Assembly (NCBI GenBank): GCA_958496175.1
Contig: OY292277.1
Span: forward strand, 23,578,282-23,642,281
Length of the DNA stretch: 64,000 nt
Direction: 5' to 3'
Source of the DNA: Sisyra terminalis
Taxonomy: Eukaryota > Arthropoda > Insecta > Neuroptera > Sisyridae
Under the pieces are notes generated by a model that was given only the letters and a program-made list of their open reading frames with translations, did no database searches and was not told where the DNA came from. Below, piece after piece: positions 51,601-62,660 of the stretch (position 1 is its first letter; the number at the start of each line of letters is the position of its first letter). The translations under genes and the position numbers were made by a program.

Positions 51601-54600
51601 CAAAAAAACAACACATTTTTAAAAATATTTTTTATATTTTTTTTTTTACTTAATTTCGGAATTTGATGAGAATTACCTACTTAATAACAACATAATTAAA
51701 TATTCACTCTTCTGCTTTTAACATAAGATTGTTACGAGTTGAAGCCGGTTTAAGTTTTAATAACTCCGTTTAGTCCCATCTCCAGCTTCAACATCCATAA
51801 CAATCTTCCGGTTCTACTGGTAAGAAGAGTTTCTTTTAGTTCGGAAGTATTATATGATATTTCATCACTAATTCTAACTCCAGTTACTTCTTAATTTTAA
51901 TTTTCCAAAATAGTTGTGTAATAATAGTCAGATAAAGCAAATTCAAGTGAAAATAACAGATGAAATATTGTTTTATGTATTATCTTATTACCGACCCAAT
52001 TGAATTTATAAAGAATATTATTTTAGCATTTGACTGATGCTGAAAGGGACGTGGTTGACCGTTTAACTGAAACTGCCACTTTGCAACACGCAGCTTTACG
52101 AGGACTTCCTCCTGGAACAGCCGAAGAACGCTACATTGCTGCCTGCCAACAATTGGATGGATATGGACAAGAAACCTTTTTAGCCAGAGATCAACAAAAT
52201 CAAGATGTAGTCATAGGAATTAGTTTAAACGGAATCACAGTAGCTAATGAAAATGGAAATGAAGAATCAAAATTTTATTTGTAAGTCATAAAAATATTTG
52301 AAATTATCGAAATAATCTGTTTTTTTTTTAATTTTAGTTGGAAGGACATATCGAATGTTATTAACCACAAAAAGTATTTTACAATTGAGTGTACAATACC
52401 GTCAAATACTGTTCAGTATCAATTCGAAGATGTGGAATGTGCGAAACATGTTTGGAGAATGTGTGTGCATCAACATACTTTTCATACAAGATTATTACAG
52501 CAACAACAGCATGCGGCGACAAATAACTCAAATCCTACAACGACTGATCATTTGATAAACGATGATAAACCTTCCGAAAATTTTGAAAATTTACAAAATC
52601 TTCAAATACCTGTAACAGTATTACCACAACGAGCTCAATCGACGTCATGTCTTGATTTAAGCACTGATGTCGAAAAACTACGTGCCTTATTACCGTCATA
52701 TCGTGCGGCTCCTGACTACGAAACTGCTGTTCAGCAGAAGTATCGTACTGCGGCTGTCGCTTTACGACACCAAGAACCAGGACGTGGCCTTTATAGTTCT
52801 CAACCAGAAATTGGACAATCGGCAGAAGGATATTCAACTCGATTACGTTATCCTGATGTCACTCATAATAATATTGAAAATGCTGGTGCTCTTTTACACC
52901 ATCACCATTTATACCCTACTGTAACTCAAGCTCGGTTTCACTATAATCAACCCTTACGTACGGCTGGTTCCGAACGACAACTTCAACACTACAATTATGC
53001 AGATTTAGTTGAAGGAATGCAATTGTTACACCTATACAAACCTCCGCCTCCATATCCTAGTAATAGATTAAGTTCCAACTCAACCCCAGATCTGGCTGTC
53101 GCCTCGCAAAGATTCAATATTCCAGTTCATAATTTTTCAACTGGACACGTTTCCGGCTCAAGCCCTGATTTGGTTTCAACCCGAAGTGTTCTTAACCGCC
53201 AGTACTTAAAGCATGCAAATAATTTACCCTATGAACAACAAATGGCACATGGATATTTAACCAATACTCATGGAACATACGAAAATTTGGCATCCGTTAT
53301 TGACAATAAGCATTATATTTACGACGCACGAGTTCGACAACCGGCTGTAATAATGGAAAACCACGAAGTTACAAAGCATATACAAAAAATTGTCGACGAA
53401 CATGGTAATGTTATTTATTGTATGCCAAGCGTAAACCATTCGTATCCAAGAACGTCTTCAGGAGCGTATTTAAATCCACCACAACCACCAACTGGAGTAG
53501 TCGAAGACCCAAATGAACCAATTTATGAAAATGTTCCATTGCCTTGGCAAACTAGTGATGAAATGCGTCATCGTGCTGAAAGCATTCAATCAGCACCGGA
53601 AATATTACCGGTTTTAAATCATAATTTATACAATAATATCCACCAAGTACCATCATCGCTACGAACTAGTCTACAAGGCATTCAAAGTCAGCAGGAAGAT
53701 ACGATGTATGCTAATTTACAATCGCAATACATACAGGAAAAAGAAACAATTAACAACAACACGTTTGTTAATAAAAGTGAAAGAAATTTTAAGTCTTCCA
53801 ATTCAAATATTAATCGGGCTGTCGATGAAATGGATAATATAATTCAAAAACCATCATCTTTGCAAAATTTAAATTCGATTTCTGTTCCAAAACAGACCAA
53901 TCCAACTATAGTAATTTCACAGAGTAATCATGTTCCAATACCGGAGCCTAGAACATTTACATCGACAATAACTCATCAACCACCGGTTCAAATGGGAATA
54001 CATAAAATGTCTACGGGACCCTCGAAGACAAGTATTACGTCTTCTGAAAGTAAAAGCAGATGGAACACAAGCGATAATTCTGTTGTAACAAACGATAGTT
54101 TTGCAACGAGCACTTCCAAGAACAATACCAGTTATTCAATGTCGACTTTGGAGACTAGTCAAAGCAGCACATCGTCTAGCAAAGATAAAAAGCGGCGACG
54201 ATGGGGTCTTTTGGGGGGAAAAAGTAAGGTAAAATCGGCTACGTTGGGTCGAGAAAAGGAAAAAACTCACAGCGAAGAAAAAGCCAGACATCGATGGTCA
54301 ACAGGACTTCCGCGACTGCAACCATTGCCACCAACAATCACAAAAGAAACGATGGTATTAGTTAAATAAATTTATGTTCAAATGAATAAAAATTTACTAA
54401 CTGAAGTGATTTTCAGTGCCAGATATTGGAGCGTAAACTAATCGATAGTCAATTATTCTTTGAATTTGAAAAAATTCCTAAGAAGAAACCAAATGCTGAT
54501 TTTACAACGGCTCTTTTGCCAGAGAATGCTTCGAGAAATCGTTTCAAAGATGTTTTACCGTATGAAGAAAATCGCGTTCGATTAGCTCCAACAAAAGAAA

Positions 54601-56956
54601 ATAAATATGGGTATGTTTGAATATAAATGAGATATTTTAATTTTAGATGTTTTAAAAATTTAAAATTGTAACGCAAAATGTTCTCTACTTATTAAAATTA
54701 AGCATTGAACTATTTACACTTAAAAAAATAGTAACATTATTTAGTTCTCGTAATCTAAAGGCGAAATTAAATAGCTTATTTAGTTAAGATATATTTTTTA
54801 CAAGTCATTAATTTTGGTTTTCTAGAGCAGTGTTTCTCAAACTGTTTTGGTACCATATTCCTTACTATGAGTAGGCAGTATTGTTGTAAAGGATCGAATG
54901 TATGAATTCGAATGGTTGATCCAATATGAATACTTTCTAATTTTCGATTCAACTACTCAAAAACCGAAAACAAGTATAAACTAATATTACCTATCCTCGA
55001 ATACATATATTCGTAGTTTTCAAAAGGCCATTAACAAATCATATTGTAATAAGCAATTTTGGACTACCCCTAACTAAACTAAGTCATTTTTCAAAAAAAA
55101 AAAATGACATTAGGTTAAATCTTTGGTAAATTTTGATTATGGAGAAATGTAACAAAAATATATTAATGTTAGAAAGAGAGACACCTAAGTTAGTGCCATA
55201 GAAATTTCGTATATAATTTCTATGGTACCACTTCATATATACCTCTTTCTATTCAGTCTCGCGTTTTTGGATAACTACGATTCTATTATCCAATATATTT
55301 TCATGATTTTGATAGGTCTTCGTTTTAATAAATTAATCGTTCTAAATGTATTTACAGATACGTGAATGCTTCTCACGTAACAGCAACTGTAGGAAATAAA
55401 CAACGATTTTATATAGCAGCGCAGGGACCCACTACGGCCACTCTTGAAGAATTCTGGCATGCTGTTTGGCAGGCGGATGTTTACTTAATTGTTCAGTTAA
55501 CAGCTGTACATGAAGATTTGAGATATGTTCCAAGTACACCTCATTCTAGTCTTACAGTTGGACAGGTAAATATTTTAAAAATAAATTATTAAATAAAAAC
55601 GTTAAAATGATAAAATATACCTTAGATTTTGAACAAAAAAAATAAAAATAGTCAGTAAAAGCATTTTTTTCAAGATTTCGACAGAGAGGAAAAAAATTGT
55701 TTCTGTTGCTCAAATACGCCTATACTATTTAAATGTTTAATATTAGTTGAGTATCAAAAACTTTAATGTTCAAAAAATTCTAACAATAAATCGATAAAAT
55801 ATACCGTTATCGTTGGAATAATGACATTTTAGTCAAAATACCAATTCATACAAAACGAAAATATTAAATATATCAAATATATTTAAATTATTTTTGACTA
55901 GAAAAGTCATCAAAACCAAAATATAAAATGAGCCTACGGTGACCGAGTGGTCAAGGTGACCACTAAATTCTAGAACTGGTAAATACTGGTTCAAGTTTCG
56001 TAGCGAGCAAATTTTCGATATTTCTCGATTTACGGATTTTTGTTAGTCCTAAAGGCGCGAAAACACCTTGGCAGTTAAAACATCAGTAAATAATAATAAA
56101 AAAATATAAAATTAACAAATTTAAATGGAAAAGTTTTGAAAGATATACTACTTATAATTTACATAAATTCTTTTGATTACATGTGAACTTATAACGTAGT
56201 TTGATTTTATTTCATAATCTTTCACAAAAGTGCTTAATGTTTTTTTGTCAAGAAGCTTATAGAAATAAAGTTTAAGAAAAAAAATTGATCTGGAAAATCA
56301 GGGAATTTGTATTCAAGAAAAAACAATACATCCTACCATCTCAATGATGATACTTTTTCAACTACATTAAAGAGTTTATCACGAATAAGACTTGGGTTGT
56401 TCAAAAACTACAGGACCTAACTTTTGAATTCTTGAACCTATTTTTTTCATTTTGTGAAAATTTTCTCTTAATATATTCAATAATATATACATTTCAGTAT
56501 CAAATTTGGTCGGAAGTGTGCGAAGAAAGCGAACATTGCGCCACATCAAAACTACGAATATGTAACAGTCAATCCAGACATTATCGTTCAATATGGCACG
56601 TCGTTTATGGTTTATGGGGAGACCAAGGATGTCCTGCCGCCGGCGAAGCTCATTTCCTAACTTTTCTCGAAGAATTACGTTCCGTTCGGGAACATAGCGT
56701 AGCTCAGGATGTTCCACCGGGCCACAATCGGAACCCTCCCACATTAGTTCATTGTACAGCCGGAGTTGGCCGCACAGGTGTTGTGCTGCTTTGTGATTTA
56801 CTATTGCATGCTCTCGACTACAATCAGGAATTGGATATTGCACGTACATTGTCCTTATTACGACAACAACGAGCTCATTTATTACAAACCCATGCTCAAT
56901 ATAGATTCGTTCACTCATTGCTAATTCACTATTTAAAGCAAACTCGACTTATTTAA
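48643..56956 (+). CDS. Pez: FERM-domain protein tyrosine phosphatase, Pez/PTPN14/PTPN21 type
   Basis: Eight exons: 48643-48856, 48921-49093, 49150-49293, 52027-52280, 52338-54354, 54417-54610, 55358-55565 and 56498-56956, giving 1220 aa with every phase agreeing. The FERM domain spans about residues 1-300 (start MPFKLRLKKSRQYNVVSK; later WLEMDRPVKRQLDKYA). The long linker holds YKPPPPYPSN near residue 496, a PPxY motif of the kind that binds WW domains of Yorkie/Kibra in Hippo signalling. It also has Tyr/Ser-rich stretches and basic KDKKRRRWG. The phosphatase domain (about 935-1220) has the entry motif NRFKDVLPYEENRV and the P-loop HCTAGVGRTG with catalytic Cys near 1154 and Arg near 1160. 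It ends KQTRLI, like human NSRLI. The WPD loop reads WGD (Asp near 1110): the acid is kept but the Pro is replaced. AATAAA lies at 56973. Confidence 0.93.
49723..50173. mobile_element. hAT element in Pez intron 3
   Basis: The left end is CAGGGGTCGGAAACCTGCGG; the reverse complement of the right end is CAGGAGTCGGGA. The flanks atctaatg (49715-49722) and gtctaata (50174-50181) match at six of eight bases, fitting an hAT 8 bp duplication. The interior is non-coding and largely a second, hairpin element. Confidence 0.7.
49822..50059. mobile_element. Hairpin MITE nested in the hAT element
   Basis: 'aaatttgggctcaagtccc' at the left pairs with 'gggacttgaacctaaattt' at the right. Next inside, 'aacagtcaaatctggcaacg' pairs with 'cgttgccagatttgactgtt'. 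It is the best-kept copy of the family at 1-112 and 16100-16317. Confidence 0.8.
50182..52026. other. Remainder of Pez intron 3
   Basis: Intronic, AT-rich. No reading frame, RNA gene or repeat I can name. Confidence 0.4.
54611..55357. other. Pez intron 6, one hAT-like terminus
   Basis: 'gcagtgtttctcaaactgtt' at about 54835 matches the usual hAT terminus, but no right end was found. A short hairpin of about 11 bp (ccatagaaatt and its complement) lies at 55196-55225. Confidence 0.4.
55930..56106 (+). mobile_element. tRNA-Ser-like SINE, copy 5
   Basis: It has the A box tgaccgagtggtcaaggtga, then 'aactggtaaatactggttcaagtttc' (B box decayed), then the body 'gcgagcaaattttcgatatt' with 'tctcgatttacggatttttg' and an A-rich tail 'cagtaaataataataaa'. 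It lies in Pez intron 7. Confidence 0.75.
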
Positions 56957-59850
56957 AAACCGAATCCATTTTAATAAAATCATACGAAATATTTTTTAGT
57001 ATTAAGAAATCATTATCATTTATGTTTGTGTGTGATACTTATAGATTTTTAAAACTAAAAAGATTTAAGCTCATTTATATTCAATATTATTATAACAAGT
57101 ATTAATGAACAAAAATTGAAACTATTCAGCTAATTGGTGCAACTAGCAAAATATATTCTGTACCTATATTTTCTCAAACAATTTCTAATTGTAACATTCA
57201 ATTATAAAGATTTTCATTGCCATAGTTGAGAAATAAGTATTTTTTTAAATTATCTTCGAAGTATTAAAACAGTTATTTTTTTATACTTTTTCATTTGTAA
57301 ATTATCTTTAGATATCGCTATGCAATGTATGTTTTTATTATAAGTGCAATTACGTTTTAGCATATTATAAAAAACTATTTTTAATAATTAGATAAATGAT
57401 CGTGACGAATTATGTCAATTAATTTCAATATAAAATTTATTTGTGTTTTGGCATATATACTTAAATGTAGAAGTTTGTTTCAAAGTTACGTATATTATAT
57501 TAAGTTTACAAATTTAACCTTAAATATAGGAGTAGTAAAGTATAAAGTTGTATTTGAACTCAAAAATGTTTGTGTAGGAAAAGTTGAAATAATTAATTTT
57601 TTTAAATGTTTGAGAAAGTATAACTTTCTTTGATACCTACTTACAAGGATTAGTAACCAAATGTTAAAAAAAATTAAAGATCAAACATAAGTGAAATCGG
57701 TGAAATTATTGAATTTCTTGCAGAACAGATGAAAAGGCATGAAACGTTATTCAGTAAATTACAAAATGTTCGTATATGTTTTATATATTAATAGCGGTGT
57801 TATCTTTTTACTGCCATCGTATATTTTTTATTTAAGTAATTGGAATCAAAAATATCAATCGGTATGCAATTTTACACAATACAAATTTTATTTTACCTCC
57901 AACAACGGGGGCTCTGGTTAAATTTTCTATAATTTTATAGAAATATAATTTTCTATAATTTTAAATTTATTTTTACTTCGAGAATCGTATTATATTATAA
58001 CACCATCATATAATAATACCATGTTACATAGCTTATTTGCTTTCATTGATTCTATTCCTTTAAGAAAATGGTTCGTTTATTTTAAGTGTGCTTTCAGTCC
58101 ATTTGTGTCTAAAATTTTTAAAAATAATTTATATCATTATTATTTAAATTACATTTGTTTTGTTTGGAAATTCATTTTTCACTGATGTTTTTTGTTTTTG
58201 GTGAACAACCTCAAACGTTATTTGTAGAAGTTAATATACTAAGAAAAAAAAACAAATTTTTATTTTAAGGTAGTACAAGCGTAGTATCAACCTCCAAAAA
58301 AATTTTTTTTTTTTATAAATAGAATAAATACGTTCAAATCAATTAGCTAGGTTAATTGAATATTTTAATACTTTTCATCCAAAATTCGATTCGGGTAATA
58401 AAAACTATCTAATTGGTTGACAAATAACATTGCGCTTTGTCAATTCCTATAAAATACGGCGCTCATACATCCTTAAAAAACATTCTGAAAATCAGCCCAA
58501 TGACTCAAAAATATAAAAATAATTTATAAATAAAAAATGTAAACGAAATCAACACCAAAGTAAAAGTATTTTTAAACTAACGATAAAAGCTGAGATTAGT
58601 TAATCTTGAGATCGACTAGTCATTCCTAGTTTTTTGAAACATTAACTTCAATATTTCTAATAAAAACCTATATTATATATTTTTGAGTAAATATTTCAAA
58701 CGAGTAATATTAAACCAAATTAAAAAATATATATTTGAATAAGTACGTGCATTTATTAATGCATACAAAAACGTTTTAAGACAGCTTAAAGAAATTAACA
58801 ATGACTGGTCAAATAATTAAGTTAAAAATATAAGTTGTTTATTTTTTTTTACTAAAATTTATTAGGATCTGATCCGTTAACTAATCAAACTCACAATTTT
58901 ATTATTATCAAATTTTGCACTCATGTGGGTATTACTAAAAAAATATTGTGCATGATTTTTATATTTCAGTTTTCCGTATACTTTTAAAACTGAAAATAAA
59001 ATGGGCATTGAAAAATAACCATTTACCATTTTTGTTATAATAAATTCGAATACGCAGACCTTAACGGCGTAAATTTATTAAAAAAGGGCTGTGCATCGAA
59101 CATTTTCTCTTTACAAATATTTCTGTAATCAGAAATTTAGTGTTTTAATATTAAAATATTTGAAAAAAAAAATGATCAAAATAATTCTGTAATTTTTGAA
59201 CCATTTATAAAAAAATAAAAATATATTATATAAAGAAAAACAGATTCTAAATGTTGAAAATTGTCTAAAGAAAATATAAATGTGCCTTAAATGCGGTGCT
59301 GTACAAAAGTTTATAATGCAATTAATAAAAATTAGTATTTATATAAAATCTTTATTTTACATTTTATACATGATTCCATTTAAGTATTTGTAATATTAAA
59401 ATACAAAATTGTGTATTTGAACAATATTCAAAATTTTAATATAAAAATTAAATCATAGTATTTACGATATACTAAAAAACTGATTGAAGTTAATTATATA
59501 TTCGTTGAAAATCGTACAATTCAAAAACTTAATAAATTATATTTTATTTACATCTTACTCCATAACACCTACTTTATATCAAATAGCAGAAAATTCGCAT
59601 AAAACTTATCATTAATCACTAGCAATATTTTAACAATTTTATTTGAACTTCTACAGGCACCTATAAGATATGTCGTTATAGAATAACCTTTTATAGATGC
59701 GCGTTGAAGGTCAATAAAAAACCGTTGCAAAATTAATAGTTAGTGCTAATTTTTTGCTACATCATATAAAATAATTTATTTGCACTTCTAAATTCAAATT
59801 TCTTCAGTTTCTGGTACGGTATCATTTTTACCAGACAAATTAGATTCGTG
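56957..59850. other. Convergent 3' region between Pez and cyclin K
   Basis: Contains the 3' UTR of Pez (AATAAA at 56973) and that of cyclin K (minus-strand AATAAA at 59775-59780). Between them is 2.8 kb of AT-rich sequence. Small frames here have no recognisable product. Confidence 0.5.
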
Positions 59851-62660
59851 TCATGCTTGTGGTGGATAATATGGTCTTGATGGGGCCGGTTGGAAATATG
59901 GGGCGGGTACTACTGGAGGATAATGAGTTTGAGCTGCTACATACGGTGGATATACAGGCGGATGAGGTGCTCCAGGTGGAGGGACTGTAACTTGCGCCGT
60001 CATATGAGGTGGTGGAGCTTGTACGGATTGCGCTGCCATATGTCCTGGTGGTATATGCGAGTTTGGTGGTAAATGCGGAGGAGCAACCTATTACAGCATA
60101 AATAAATACATTTTTATAAGCAAAAAAATAATTTATTTACCGTTGGAATTGGAGTAGTGAAGGTCGCTGGATACGTTGCCATTGGCGGTGGTGCATTATA
60201 TGTATACGTATAGTGTGGCATTTCCGGTGGTAAAATTTTCATAGGTTTTGGTGGAGGAGCAGTTACAGGCATCGTTGGTGGATGTATCACATCAGTAGGA
60301 ACTTTATCGATCAATTCGTGTCCATTTTTGTTTGCTGATATCTTGACCGGAATTGGAGTAGCTTTAGCAGGTGAAAGGGTGTTATTTGGAGGAGTAGTAG
60401 GTCTGTAATAAAAATAAAAAAAAAATATTAATATTTAAACCATGTTAAAATAAACTATTGTAAGAATATTTATTAAGCATTTTAATATTATGTCAAATTA
60501 CCACAATATTCTATTAAGGATTTGTGACTTGTTCAGGTGCTTGATTTGAGTAACTCAAAAAAATCATCCCTAGACACAATTTTGAACAGTTTGTTACTGT
60601 AGTTCAATGTTGTATTTATAGTTAATTTTACTGTAGAAAAATTGTACTCCGAAACACTTTTGTAAACTGTAAAGACAATCAACTTAGATTTTTTCGCTGA
60701 CTTTGAACAGTTACACTGATTATTAAATATATTGTGACTTTATTTATGTAATATAATTTACAGAAGTTAACTATAAACATAATAAATAGTTTATTTATTA
60801 TTTCCGAGTCACAATTAATGAATTATTATGTATGTCCTATGACTCAATTTCTTTATGAATTTCTTTACGATGCGTTTCAACAGTCTTTGGCTGTTCAGGT
60901 AATGATTATTTTATTATTGTATATTATTATAATAATCATTACCAGATGATGGCAGCCAAAGAGTGTTGAAACGCATCATATTCAACAAGGAAATTGAGAA
61001 ATAGAACATATATAATTATTCAGTAATTTATAAACATAAATTTGAACAAAAGTACAAAGAAATTACTAACGGATTGCTCAGATACGTAATTCGATTGTCA
61101 AGCAACCTTCATCACTGGACATCAAGTAGTATTGGATTGCTCCGTAACTGCTATGTGATGAGTAACAGAAAGAAGGTTGCTTGGTTGTCAAAATACGTAC
61201 GTATTTGAGCAATACGACAAAAATACATTTCTTTGAACTTTTGTTCAAATTTAGAGACCATACAAAGAGAGCATAAAAAGAAAGATGCTAAACTAGAAGA
61301 ATAGACGGAAAATTCGACGCATAAATTGAGATCGATCCGTGATTATTTTGTGACATATCACATAGCAGTTGCGGAGTGGTCAGTACTCCTTGATGACCAC
61401 TGATGAAGATTGCTTAGCAATCGACGTACGTATTTAGGCGATACGTCAGTAATTCATTTGTTTTAACTTTTGTTCAAAGTACCTAGGACGATAAATACAG
61501 TGAATCGGCCCTAGAAGGATATTTGGTCCATGATTTCAAGGTGTGTTGGTACCAATAAGATATCCTATTATCTATATCTCATTAGTACCAACATACCCTG
61601 AAATTATGAACTAGATATCCTTCTGGGGCCGATTCACTATACTTATCGTCCTATGTTTTTTATATTTATAGTTTACTTCTGTAAATTATATTACATAAAT
61701 AAGACCACAATATATTTCATATATTGTATAAACTGTAAATACAGTGTCTGAAGAATGATTACCGAGTAACTAAAAATCAAGTACATGAAGAAATCTGAAT
61801 TTTTCGATAGAATGTGATATTTTTCATTTATTCTATTTCTTGTTTCGGAATGACGTATCCGATTTCATGAATAATTATTTTAAAAATTACCTTGGCGGAA
61901 GTGGAGGACTATCTGGCGTGTTAGTAGTGGGTGTTGATGTAGAGTAGTAATCTAATACTTGATGGCAAATATCTTCTAGTAAATCCATTGTAATATCTTC
62001 CACAAACATATCCCACCACCTTACATGTCGAGGAGTACGTCCAACCCAATCCACCACCTCGAACTTTGATAACTTCCCAGCTAAATACATTAATGCTACG
62101 GCTATAACTTCCGGTTCCCACTGCAACGCCAAAGTTGTACAGAGGCTATCATTCACAAAAGTCCACGCCATTTGAACCATTTTTTGCAATTTGGCTTTAT
62201 CGCCTTTAAGACACTTTGCGTATCGTAATAAATAACTATATGGATGTTCCACTTGTAAATCAAACTTAATGGTTTGTAAAAGAATCCGCTCTAAAGTCAT
62301 AACTTCCTCTTTTGGGTCTTCACCAAACGTTGCAAATTTTACGTCTGTCAATAAACTGCGTGCTGTTTTGATGATGTCTTTACATTTTTTTGGTGTTTCT
62401 TCTACTTTGCCAGCAAGGAATAGGCAGCAGCAAGCAGTTACGTATCGCGGAAAGTTTCGAAAGGAATGAAACATATAAAAGCGGTGGAAGTATACGACTC
62501 CTGTGGCCATCGTATTGTATCCTAGATCCATTTTCGTTCCAGTTTCAATTATAAATCGAGCTCCTTCACGCCGATATCGGCATTCGGTTTCAAAGTCGAT
62601 TCCATCAGCCGCTGATGGAGAGTTTTTCAACTCTTTTTTATCATAATACCAGCACGGCAT
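59851..62660 (-). CDS. CycK: Cyclin K
   Basis: Exons are 61891-62660, 60141-60402 and 59851-60087, giving 422 aa (phases 2 and 0 agree at the joins). Cyclin K partners CDK12/CDK13 to phosphorylate the RNA polymerase II C-terminal domain during elongation. The N-terminal 250 residues hold two cyclin boxes: [12 protein letters not shown], then [16 protein letters not shown], then [17 protein letters not shown]. The C-terminal part is rich in Pro, Ala and Tyr (for example [17 protein letters not shown]), as in cyclin K of other animals, though shorter than the human protein (580 aa). The start [17 protein letters not shown] is the family start. Intron 1 is 1.5 kb and mostly a palindromic repeat; intron 2 is 53 bp. 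Confidence 0.95.
60534..61787. repeat. 1.25 kb nested palindrome in cyclin K intron 1
   Basis: Outer arms: 'gtgcttgatttgagtaactc' near 60538 pairs with 'gagtaactaaaaatcaagtac' near 61765. Next pair: 60721-60782 ('tttatgtaatataatttaca') with 61661-61725. Inside are three further self-complementary blocks: about 60865-60985 (around 'gatgcgtttcaacag'), about 61035-61265 (around 'caagcaaccttc') and about 61485-61655 (around 'gaatcggccctagaaggata'). Part of the middle block recurs at 61410-61490. No coding frame. It looks like nested foldback or MITE elements. Confidence 0.75.

Noticed and set aside
54835..54860. Complete hAT element in Pez intron 6
   Set aside because: Only the left terminus is recognisable; no matching right end or target duplication was found.
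56379..56918. 179-codon minus-strand open frame
   Set aside because: It is antisense to the phosphatase exon, whose plus-strand frame carries the HCX5R motif; the minus-strand product has no family features.
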